Shown: piece by piece, positions 41,402 through 49,400 of the stretch
Position numbering within the stretch: position 1 is the first letter of the stretch
Layout: each line of letters opens with the position of its first letter
Made by a program: the position numbers and the translations under genes
Notes under the pieces: generated by a model
What the model saw: the letters and a program-made list of their open reading frames with translations, nothing else
The model's database searches: none
Told to the model about the DNA's origin: nothing
Source: an uncultured Bacteroidales bacterium
GTDB lineage: Bacteria > Bacteroidota > Bacteroidia > Bacteroidales > Paludibacteraceae
NCBI GenBank assembly: GCA_903830915.1
Contig: CAIKVR010000315.1
Span: forward strand, 1-49,400
Length of the DNA: 49,400 nt
Reading direction: 5' to 3'

Positions 41402-44400
41402 ATGAGCAACACCAATTCTATTGAGAAATTAAAGACCTTCCTGAAAGAAATGTTCCAATTCAATTCCAACGATTTGGATTTTGGAATATATCGAATTTAC
41501 AACCTGAAACGCAAAGAGATTGAGAATTTTATTGATAGTAAGGACGAAAACTGTCTGGAACCGATTATCAATAAAACACTTGAGTTGGTTAGCAAAATAG
41601 AGAAACAAGTCGAACAAAAAGCTCTATACAATTTTCTAAAAGATTCAAATAAGGAAAGTTTATTAAACGATCCTTTGGGCAACTTTGAAAAAATTCAACA
41701 ACTCATTATTAATTTCTGTGACAATGAACAAGAACAAGAAAATCTGAAAGCTACCTTAACTGCTTCTACAAAAGAGTTCAACATCACTGACGAAATTAAA
41801 GACAAAATCTACAACCACATTCTCGGTTATTTCGAAATGTATTATTCCAATGGTGATTTTGGATATAATAACCGCAGCCGAAACCTCTACAAAGTGCCTT
41901 ACGAAGCCGATTATGATGGCAACGATACCATGTTTCATTGGAAACACAAAGGTAGTTTGTATATCAAAACCGGAGCTTCATTCAATGCTATCAAATTCAA
42001 GATAAACCACATAGGAAAAGAATTTGAATTACGGCTTGAAACCAACGAAACAAGCACCGATGAAGAAGTTGCACGCAACAATAACAAGGATAGTAAACAA
42101 AAACATTACAAGTTTAACCGCTTTGAAGAAGTTGAAGGTGTTACCCGTATAGTTTTTAATCTTTCGGATAAATCGACCACTAAAGCTGACTTGTATAAAT
42201 CGTTGTTTAAAGAAGTATTTAAGAGCGATGAAGATATTGATAAATACTTATTCTCTGAAGGAAAAGCTGTATTCAATGACCTAACCGATGATTATGATAA
42301 AGTGCAAGATGGAAGCATCAAAGGCATTGGCTCATTGCGTGTGAACCGCAAAACATTACTTCCAAAAATCAAAAAGAATTTTGAGCGAGGAACTAAAATT
42401 GACATAGAAAATGATCGCTTTACGGACGAAACCCTTGAAACTATTTACAACATTGACCAAAAGCTAAACAGTTTCTATATTGGAAATGACAGCGACTACT
42501 TCATTCACGAAAACCTCCAGGATTTCCTGATACAAGAAAAAGAACGCTACATTAAGAATCATATCCTTTCCGACCTGCAAACCATTTTAGACGGCAAATT
42601 AGATAATACAACCTTGATAATTGCCAAAGCGTTTGAATCTGTAAGTTCGCGGATAATTGAGTTTCTTAGTACCATTGAGGAGTTTCAGAAAAAGCTCTTT
42701 ACCATGAAAAAGAAAGTGGTAGAGAGCGAATACTGCATTACCATTGACAATATTGATGAAAAATACTATCCTGAGATTTTAGCTAATAAAGACCAAATCC
42801 TTGAATGGGGAAGTTTATTTAGTGTAAAGGTCAAAACACTTGTCGACTTGAAAGCTCAACCAACACTTGTTTTGGACACCAAATTTTTTAAACAGAAAGA
42901 TGGTTCAAACCCATTTAAAGATAAGCTCTTGGGAGAAATAGAAGACCTTGACGAAAAAACAAATGGTTTGTTAATTAATTCAGAGAACTATCAGGCTTTA
43001 ACTCTTTTAGAAGAACGTTATAGAGAACAGGTAAAATGTATCTATATCGATCCCCCATATAATAGTGGTAGTGATAGTTTTTTATATAAAGATAATTTTA
43101 GAAACTCAAGTTGGTTATCAATGTTATCTGACAGAATCATATTAGCAAGAAAACTAATGAAAAGAAGTGGTGTTCTTTTTGCAAGTATAGATGATAAAGA
43201 TTCGAATAATAAAGTCTCACATCTTTTGATGACTCTTTTAGAGAGTATTTTTGCTAAGCAAAATTATATTGAAAATGTTATTTGGTCGAAGAATACAACA
43301 CATAATGATTCCAGCACTTTTTCTCATAATCATGAATATGTATTATGTTTCACAAAAGATAAAATAAATGCAATCCTCGAAAATGACATGTTTCGCCAAT
43401 CAAAACCAGGTTATGCAGAGGTTAAAGAATTAGTATATGAACTAAACAAAAAATATCCAGAAATAAAGAAAATTGAAAATGAAATTCGTAATTTGTATAA
43501 GAAGCATAATGAAGAGTATAAGAAAATTTCAATTGAAGCTGGTTTAGAGTGGAATGATGAAATACAAAGAGCAGACCCATGGAAAGGTATTCAGCAATAC
43601 AAATATGCTGAGTATAGGACAAAAGACGGAAAATATTGTTTGCAAGAAGATGCCGAATCTAAACATGCTGAAATTTGGGTATACAGAGAAGATAACCCCT
43701 CATGGCCAAATGCAAATTCTATCACTAAAGCACATCGAGATGAAAATCATACGGAATTTCGATTCTATAAACCAATTCACCCAATTACGAAAAAACCATG
43801 TCCACCACCCAAAAGAGGTTGGTTGTGGAAGAATAAGGCAGTCATTGGCAGCAAAAGTTTATCTTATGAAGAATTAGATAAGAATTTTCTATTACATTAT
43901 GGAGAAGATGAAGCTAAAATTCCTCAATCCAAAAAGTTTTTACATAAAGTACAAACTGATGTTGTAAAATCAGTTATTCCTGATTTTACTGATGGAGAAA
44001 AGGAATTAGCAAATATACAAGGGAAAAGAGGAACATTTCCAAACCCTAAACCATCTTCATTAATTAAAAAGTTTATTTCAGCTTCTAACTCTCAAAACGA
44101 AATCATTATGGATTTCTTTTGTGGATCAGGTACAACTGTTCAATCTGTTCTTTCTATAAATAAATTTGATGAAGGTCATAGAAAATATATTGTAGCTGAG
44201 ATGGGAGATTATTTCAAATCTACCTTAATGCCACGTGTTCAAAGAGTAATTTATACTCAAAATTGGAAAAATGGAAAACCTATTGATAATGATGGTTCAG
44301 AGCATCAAATTTTTAAATATATAACGCTTGAACAATACGAAGATGTATTAGATGCCATTGAACAAAGCGAAGGAGAAATTATTAAGGATCTTCCATTAAA

Positions 44401-44812
44401 ATACTTGTATAAACCGGAGCTAAATAAAATAAACAGTACGTTGGATATTAGCAAACCATTCAGCAATAAAATCAAATATGGTCAACCAACCAAGGAAGGA
44501 TTTATTGATTTGGTGGACACTTACAATTATCTTCAAGGTTATGAAGTGAAAACACTAAAAACCTATGGCATTGGCAGCAAGTATTATAAAGTTATTGAAA
44601 CTATAGATAATCGGATTGTAGTTTGGCGTAATATAGATTTAAGTGAAGATGACAGTAAAAACGTGATGGAGATTACCGAAAAGTATCCTGAAACAGACAC
44701 TATTGAGGTTAATGCTGACTTCAACATTCTGGCAACCTTGAAAGACAAACAATTGCAAATTGGAAACCGAATTGTTGAAGTAAGAATTATTCATGTTGAC
44801 GTTTTTAATTAA
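41402..44812 (+). CDS. mod: type III-like DNA adenine methyltransferase (Mod), long form
   Basis: 1136 residues from the ATG at 41402; an in-frame ATG at 41378 would add eight. Residues 1-500 are a long N-terminal region (LDFGIYRIYNLKRKEI is conserved in this subgroup), absent from usual ~650-residue Mod proteins. The beta-class methyltransferase follows: motif IV D550-P-P-Y553 in CIYIDPPYNSG and, near residue 906, motif I FCGSGTT, with the target-recognition part between. The C-terminal 200 residues are extra. It should methylate adenine in an asymmetric site and protect it from Res. The stretch 43020-44300 is more AT-rich than its flanks, which suggests exchange of the recognition region. 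The neighbour res starts 8 bases later. Confidence 0.88.
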   Translation: MSNTNSIEKLKTFLKEMFQFNSNDLDFGIYRIYNLKRKEIENFIDSKDENCLEPIINKTLELVSKIEKQVEQKALYNFLKDSNKESLLNDPLGNFEKIQQLIINFCDNEQEQENLKATLTASTKEFNITDEIKDKIYNHILGYFEMYYSNGDFGYNNRSRNLYKVPYEADYDGNDTMFHWKHKGSLYIKTGASFNAIKFKINHIGKEFELRLETNETSTDEEVARNNNKDSKQKHYKFNRFEEVEGVTRIVFNLSDKSTTKADLYKSLFKEVFKSDEDIDKYLFSEGKAVFNDLTDDYDKVQDGSIKGIGSLRVNRKTLLPKIKKNFERGTKIDIENDRFTDETLETIYNIDQKLNSFYIGNDSDYFIHENLQDFLIQEKERYIKNHILSDLQTILDGKLDNTTLIIAKAFESVSSRIIEFLSTIEEFQKKLFTMKKKVVESEYCITIDNIDEKYYPEILANKDQILEWGSLFSVKVKTLVDLKAQPTLVLDTKFFKQKDGSNPFKDKLLGEIEDLDEKTNGLLINSENYQALTLLEERYREQVKCIYIDPPYNSGSDSFLYKDNFRNSSWLSMLSDRIILARKLMKRSGVLFASIDDKDSNNKVSHLLMTLLESIFAKQNYIENVIWSKNTTHNDSSTFSHNHEYVLCFTKDKINAILENDMFRQSKPGYAEVKELVYELNKKYPEIKKIENEIRNLYKKHNEEYKKISIEAGLEWNDEIQRADPWKGIQQYKYAEYRTKDGKYCLQEDAESKHAEIWVYREDNPSWPNANSITKAHRDENHTEFRFYKPIHPITKKPCPPPKRGWLWKNKAVIGSKSLSYEELDKNFLLHYGEDEAKIPQSKKFLHKVQTDVVKSVIPDFTDGEKELANIQGKRGTFPNPKPSSLIKKFISASNSQNEIIMDFFCGSGTTVQSVLSINKFDEGHRKYIVAEMGDYFKSTLMPRVQRVIYTQNWKNGKPIDNDGSEHQIFKYITLEQYEDVLDAIEQSEGEIIKDLPLKYLYKPELNKINSTLDISKPFSNKIKYGQPTKEGFIDLVDTYNYLQGYEVKTLKTYGIGSKYYKVIETIDNRIVVWRNIDLSEDDSKNVMEITEKYPETDTIEVNADFNILATLKDKQLQIGNRIVEVRIIHVDVFN

Positions 44813-44820
44813 TAAGCCCA

Positions 44821-47800
44821 ATGGATTTAAAGCTATATAAATACATACGCCAACATTTCCTGAGGGACGGAATAGATTTGTTTGATTCAGTTACACAAGG
44901 AAAAATAGAAGCCTACGATGCTTCTATTGGTTTTGACGTGAAAGCACTTGAAGCTGTAAAGCAATACCTGAAAGACTATAACAGATACTTGGAAACCCAA
45001 AAAGTAGAAAAGGTAACGTTACGGTACTATCAGATTATGGCGTTATATTTTACCGAAGTGTTTTTCAGAAACCGAAACAACAAGGATTTTGAAGACTTTA
45101 CCGATAATGCATTGGCTTATTGGATGGCAACCGGTAGCGGTAAGACAATCATAATGCATATCAATATCTTTCAGTTCATTGCACACAACAAAGGTTTTAA
45201 AGACCTCGAATTGATAATGACAACTCCCGGAGTGAACCTGATTGAACAACACGAACGAGAAGTTACTCCATTAATCGAATATCTGAACAAAAGCTATAAA
45301 AACAAAGTCCGGCTAACCATTGACACTACAATGGGGCTAATTGAGAAGATTAAAAAGGAATCAAAACTCTTTGATTTTCCCGATGATAAAAGTCTCCAAC
45401 GAATTATAATGGTAGATGAGGCACATATTGGTCTTGGTAAATCGCAAGCAGATGATGAGGGTGAATTCAAGAAACTTCGAGACAAATTAAATATCAAACA
45501 TAGTTTTTTATTTGAGTATTCTGCTACCTTTCACAATATATCAAGAGATCTTGAAAATGAATACAGTAAGTCGATTATTTACGATTACAACTACAATCTA
45601 TTCTACCGTGATGGATATGGTAAGGATTTCTATTTTCAGAAAATAGGTTCTGACTTACTGAAAGACGATCACAAGGATAATCTTGATTTAAACTTGAAAG
45701 TAATCGAAGAGAAATTAGATGTCTTCAGTAAAATGGATTATGCACTCGTAAAAGATTTATTTCGAGCTGAAACCTTCCCTGATAGACCCTTGATAGCATT
45801 TATGGGAAACACCGTAAATGACAAAACAAAGGAAGGAAAAGGAGAAGATGAACTTTCCGATATTTCTGAAATTGTAAAATACTTTGCCGGGCTGACTATA
45901 CCTGAAAGAGCAAAGTTCAAGCATGTTTTCAATAAAAGCTACAATGGTAAACTAAAACTAACCAGAAATCCACAAGTAGATGATGAAATTCTTTTGTCGT
46001 ATGGTTCAGGTGATTATTGGGGTATTATCAATGTTGGTAATGGATTGAATTATATCAATAATTACAAAGACGAAAACGTTGAAAAAGTTACAACCACTTC
46101 CATTGTTATTTCAAATAATGAAAAATATCTTTTTGAGAATATCGACAAACCCCAATCGCCAATCAATGTCCTGATTGGTAGTAGAAAATTTGCCGAAGGT
46201 TGGAATTGCTTCCGTGTTTCGGTTATTGGATTGATTAACTTGGGTAAAACAAAGGGAAACAAAATCATTCAAATCTTTGGTCGTGGTGTCCGGTTGAAAG
46301 GGTTGAAAAATGATGGTAAACGAAAACACATTACACAGCATATTGATGATTATTTCAAGTTGAAAGATAATGATGCTGATAATCTGAAAAGACTTGAAAC
46401 ATTGTGCGTTCTCAGTTTACAAAAGAGTTATCTTGAGACATTTACAGAAGCAATTAGTGGTGAGTTAGAAATCACTAAATCATTCGACATCTCCGTGAAA
46501 CCAAGCGTAATTAAGTTGAATGGCGGTTCTGTGACTTATGAGGCTTGCAGCAGTGAGTTGAAAATTTTTAAACTGGCAAAGACAAGCATTGATGTGAAAA
46601 AGGTATTTCTAAGCCCTAATGAACGAAAGATAGAGTATGAATACCTGTTCAATGGTGAACTGCGAACAGCTGAAATTAATCAGTTCTCTTTTAGTCTTGA
46701 TTATAGGACTGATAGAGCTAAAGAAGGAAAAAACATTAGAAATTTACTGATAAATACGAACAGAGATTTTCCGAATTATATTAATTCTAAAACATTCCAC
46801 AAAACAATTGTTGAGCAATCTGATGAAGCTGATATTCAACTATACTGTAAAAGCTCTGACAATAGCTTATCAGTAATCAATATGCTTGATGTATTAGTAT
46901 ATATTGATGAAATTCAATACAAAGAGAATATAAATGAATTTGATTTTGATTTCACTGAAATAATAAATTCAAAGGTTGCAGAAGAGTTTGTAAAGAAAGT
47001 CCGCAACAAAATTAATTGGCATTTAAACAGTAGCATTTATCAATATGAAGAACCTTTGAAACAGTCGATTGGTGACAAAAGAGGTGATTTTATTGAGAAA
47101 TACACATTGGTTAAATCATTCAAGTTGTCAAAGGAAAATGGAAAGCCAAAAACAGAAACGGAACTTAATAAAGAGATTCAAGCATTTGAAGAAACAATCA
47201 AACAATTAGAAACTTCGTTATCACTACAAAACAAGGAAATTGGAAATCATATTTATGCTCCTCTTTTGGAAGATAAGAAAACTATTTTAGAGGAAAACCT
47301 AAAACTTACTCCCGACAAACTAAATGCTGGTGAAAAGAAATTTGTAAAAGATTTCGCAGAATATATTGAAAAACATAGTCAAGTATTCAACGGTTTTGAT
47401 GTGTTCTTGATGCGTAATGTTGAATCATTGAAATCCATTGGTATTTATCTAAATGACGACTCTGAAGTTTTTTATCCAGACTTTATTATGTGGCTTATTT
47501 CTAAGGATAAAGTGTATATCAACTTTGTTGATCCGAAAGGACAAATGGGAACGAAAGACTTTAATACGGATAAGGATAAAGAAAAAATCAAAATTGCTGA
47601 CAAATCAGATAATCAAACATTACCAAACATAGAAAAGGAGCTAAAACGTATTCATAAAAAAGAATTTATTCTTAATTCGTTTATTTTACTTCGTGATTCT
47701 TCTGAATTGGGTAAAATAGCTAAACCTGATTGGAAAAAAGATAATATGATTGCTAAGAATATCTTTAGACTTGATTGGCACAATTTGAATGAAAAGGAAA

Positions 47801-47871
47801 ACACTACTGATAAAAGTCAATGGGTTGATGGCAAAACCTATTTAGATTGGATGATGCAGAAAACATTTTAG
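44821..47871 (+). CDS. res: type III-like restriction endonuclease (Res), DEAD-box helicase plus PD-(D/E)XK nuclease
   Basis: 1016 residues. SF2 helicase with Walker A A103-TGSGKT109, D199-E-A-H202 box and motif VI Q484-IFGRGVR491. The C-terminal nuclease shows P886-D887 and then V903-D904-P-K906-G, a PD-(D/E)XK pattern. ATP-driven translocation with Mod would lead to cleavage beside unmodified sites. All motifs are intact, so the system looks functional. It follows mod after eight bases and converges with the gene at 47874 with only two bases between stop codons. Confidence 0.88.
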   Translation: MDLKLYKYIRQHFLRDGIDLFDSVTQGKIEAYDASIGFDVKALEAVKQYLKDYNRYLETQKVEKVTLRYYQIMALYFTEVFFRNRNNKDFEDFTDNALAYWMATGSGKTIIMHINIFQFIAHNKGFKDLELIMTTPGVNLIEQHEREVTPLIEYLNKSYKNKVRLTIDTTMGLIEKIKKESKLFDFPDDKSLQRIIMVDEAHIGLGKSQADDEGEFKKLRDKLNIKHSFLFEYSATFHNISRDLENEYSKSIIYDYNYNLFYRDGYGKDFYFQKIGSDLLKDDHKDNLDLNLKVIEEKLDVFSKMDYALVKDLFRAETFPDRPLIAFMGNTVNDKTKEGKGEDELSDISEIVKYFAGLTIPERAKFKHVFNKSYNGKLKLTRNPQVDDEILLSYGSGDYWGIINVGNGLNYINNYKDENVEKVTTTSIVISNNEKYLFENIDKPQSPINVLIGSRKFAEGWNCFRVSVIGLINLGKTKGNKIIQIFGRGVRLKGLKNDGKRKHITQHIDDYFKLKDNDADNLKRLETLCVLSLQKSYLETFTEAISGELEITKSFDISVKPSVIKLNGGSVTYEACSSELKIFKLAKTSIDVKKVFLSPNERKIEYEYLFNGELRTAEINQFSFSLDYRTDRAKEGKNIRNLLINTNRDFPNYINSKTFHKTIVEQSDEADIQLYCKSSDNSLSVINMLDVLVYIDEIQYKENINEFDFDFTEIINSKVAEEFVKKVRNKINWHLNSSIYQYEEPLKQSIGDKRGDFIEKYTLVKSFKLSKENGKPKTETELNKEIQAFEETIKQLETSLSLQNKEIGNHIYAPLLEDKKTILEENLKLTPDKLNAGEKKFVKDFAEYIEKHSQVFNGFDVFLMRNVESLKSIGIYLNDDSEVFYPDFIMWLISKDKVYINFVDPKGQMGTKDFNTDKDKEKIKIADKSDNQTLPNIEKELKRIHKKEFILNSFILLRDSSELGKIAKPDWKKDNMIAKNIFRLDWHNLNEKENTTDKSQWVDGKTYLDWMMQKTF

Positions 47872-47873
47872 AA

Positions 47874-49004
47874 TTAAAATGTTATCCCGCAATGATATTT
47901 AGCCAGAAGTTCTTTATTTTCGACAGTGATTTTATGCGGAAAATTCCGTGAAACAGAATATGTTTTTCGTTCTATTCCACGCCAGGCATTAAAGCTCAGA
48001 AGTTTATAGCAGATGGTATCATCGTATTCATCAACTTCAATAATTTCATCAATATCTTCGATAAGAGTATTGGCTTTATCCTCAAATTTTTCTCTTTCCA
48101 AAAGTTTTTCGAGTTGGCTTTTTGAGCTTATCAGTGTAACAGAGCCATAAATGGCATGCCAGAATCGGGCAAAATCAGCCCCAATAACTTGTAAAATGAG
48201 TAGTTGGAATAATCCCTTTCTGAGATTGTTTACTTGTATATGATATATAGGAATAACCGATTCACAATACTCAAAAATCCGATGATCGTATCTGTAAATG
48301 CCATTATCAATTTTACTAAGAAGCTCGTGTATATCTTCATCGGTTCGTTTGGCATAAATAACAGGGTGTCCACCATGTGATTCATAGAAATAATAGCAAT
48401 TAATTTCCCAACCTTCCTCCGGTTTTAAGCAATTAAAAGTTTCAAAGTAAGCAGGAAACTCTTTAGAAAAATCGTATTCTGATGGGTGGCTTTCAGTATT
48501 AAATTTGTTTTGTTCAAGTCTTACCTTCAGTATGAAATAGTCATAATAATTTTCACCCTCTCCATCAAATTTTATTTCATCATGTTCATTTTCTTCGTCT
48601 TCAATTTCCTCCTCAAATAATAATTCATCCAGTGAATAATTATCATATATCCAGGTTTTAAAACGTGCCACAATTTCACTAACTAAATCGTCGGAATCAT
48701 AAATATAATCTTCTGTATCAGCATCGTAATAATTATCCAGAAAATTTCGTTCGTAGAATACCTGTACTTCTTTTTTGTCGGTATTTGTGAGTTTTTCGTA
48801 GATTAAGAGTATTCTGGTTTCAATCAGTTCATTGTACATTGAACCAACTAAAATATATTCTTCACCACCTGCACCAAACTGAGAAACTAAATCAAGAAAA
48901 CCATTTTTGTAATCGTCGGATGCAAAAGGTGGCAACTTTTCAAAGTACTTTTTTACAGAATTGAAAATGTTTAGTTCAAAGTCGGTGTAATTTGTAAATA
49001 GCAT
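47874..49004 (-). CDS. acidic protein of unknown function beside the restriction-modification genes
   Basis: 376 residues, no signal peptide. I do not recognise it. It is acidic, with a glutamate/aspartate-rich stretch near 145-170 (LLFEEEIEDEENEHDE) and another near 320 (DIDEIIEVDEYDD). A hydrophobic segment (LFQLLILQVIGADFARFW) lies near 265. The product is probably cytoplasmic. It is convergent with res and has its own promoter at 49051. A part in defence (for example DNA mimicry by the acidic region) can be imagined but is not shown. Confidence 0.75.
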   Translation of the reverse strand: MLFTNYTDFELNIFNSVKKYFEKLPPFASDDYKNGFLDLVSQFGAGGEEYILVGSMYNELIETRILLIYEKLTNTDKKEVQVFYERNFLDNYYDADTEDYIYDSDDLVSEIVARFKTWIYDNYSLDELLFEEEIEDEENEHDEIKFDGEGENYYDYFILKVRLEQNKFNTESHPSEYDFSKEFPAYFETFNCLKPEEGWEINCYYFYESHGGHPVIYAKRTDEDIHELLSKIDNGIYRYDHRIFEYCESVIPIYHIQVNNLRKGLFQLLILQVIGADFARFWHAIYGSVTLISSKSQLEKLLEREKFEDKANTLIEDIDEIIEVDEYDDTICYKLLSFNAWRGIERKTYSVSRNFPHKITVENKELLAKYHCGITF

Positions 49005-49050
49005 AATTTCAGGATTATTTAATACGTTGTATTTACATTTAAAAGTATAA

Positions 49051-49058
49051 CAAAAATA
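49051..49058 (-). promoter_or_regulatory. -7 element of the 47874-49004 gene (TATTTTTG on the minus strand)
   Basis: Plus strand CAAAAATA; an exact TAnnTTTG on the minus strand, 46 bases before the ATG at 49004. Confidence 0.45.
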
Positions 49059-49400
49059 GTTTATTTTTTTTGTTTTTTCATTCTGTTGAAATCATTCTTT
49101 CGGCTTAAGCCGGAGGCAATTGAAATAATCTCCAAACTATTGATTATTTCTATAATCCCACACCGCTACAGCATGATTTCAACGCGTGGTTACTCTAAAA
49201 AATTGCCACACGAAAGATTCGTGCGGCAGCGTTGGGAATAAATGGCGCCGACAGGCAATTGAAAATCAATTCTATCAAAATTTTAATTCAGATTAAACAT
49301 CCTTCCCAACTCACTTGTTATAGAAGTCGTCTTGTCTTTTATAATGTTGCTATTTTTGAGAATTTATTGCTGATCTGAATCGGGTCTCGCGAGTTCCAAC
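49059..49400. other. window-end spacer with several small dyads
   Basis: No convincing ORF. Contains a 12-bp palindrome CGGCTTAAGCCG (49101-49112), a 9-bp stem GAAATAATC/GATTATTTC (49122-49130, 49142-49150) and a hairpin GCCACACGAA/TTCGTGCGGC (49205-49227). GGCAATTGAAA occurs twice about 140 bases apart (near 49115 and 49254). This may be a short mobile or repeat element whose end lies outside the window. Confidence 0.5.

Overview
The window looks like a chromosomal segment of an AT-rich member of the Bacteroidetes, probably in or near Bacteroidales. Four things point there: many secreted proteins end in a type IX secretion (T9SS) sorting domain; promoters fit the Bacteroidetes pattern TTTG-N19-TAnnTTTG; Shine-Dalgarno sequences are mostly absent; and the intergenic G/C-rich palindromes are of the kind scattered through these genomes. 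No complete insertion sequence, phage or CRISPR array is visible.

Layout. (1) 325-15676: a secreted-enzyme locus. It holds an SMP-30 propeller fused to a calcineurin-like phosphoesterase, a DUF1566/FGE-sulfatase-fold protein, two arylsulfotransferase-family proteins, two more phosphoesterases, a LytS-type kinase with its LytTR regulator, and a secreted protein with an internal duplication. Genes from 3499 to 14251 are co-directional and mostly separated by 0-20 bases, so they probably form one operon. A small toxin-antitoxin-like pair (2801-3305, minus strand) sits inside the locus. (2) 15872-26604: housekeeping genes: sppA, a small T9SS cargo protein, a YhhQ-type transporter, radC, an ABC exporter, an S66 carboxypeptidase, a NlpC/P60-LysM hydrolase, recO, tRNA-Glu and rpsT. 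(3) 26776-33319, minus strand: a c-type cytochrome locus. An Rrf2 regulator with three Fe-S-type cysteines is followed by a heme-binding lipoprotein, ResB and CcsA cytochrome c maturation proteins, a monoheme lipoprotein, a DUF5777 protein, YceI and an OB-fold protein. Three copies of a dyad centred on GCATT/ACATT lie before the regulator and before the lipoprotein gene. (4) 33868-38842: two paralogous polyprenyl synthetases flank polA and share an identical 19-base promoter block. (5) 39071-41357: a DUF6261-like gene, then about 1.5 kb without a convincing gene. This gap holds a diverged 42-bp tandem repeat array with a palindromic core, a 130-base nested hairpin, and an enclosing 21-bp perfect inverted repeat. 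(6) 41402-49004: a type III-like restriction-modification pair (mod, res) and a convergent gene of unknown function.

How the parts work together. Region 1 looks like a regulated set of cell-surface or secreted hydrolases and transferases acting on phosphate and sulfate esters, with its own two-component system; substrates cannot be read from the sequence. Region 3 looks like a redox or iron/NO-responsive periplasmic electron-transfer module that carries part of its own heme-attachment machinery. The noncoding stretch at 40355-41357, just upstream of the restriction-modification genes, is the least explained part of the window.
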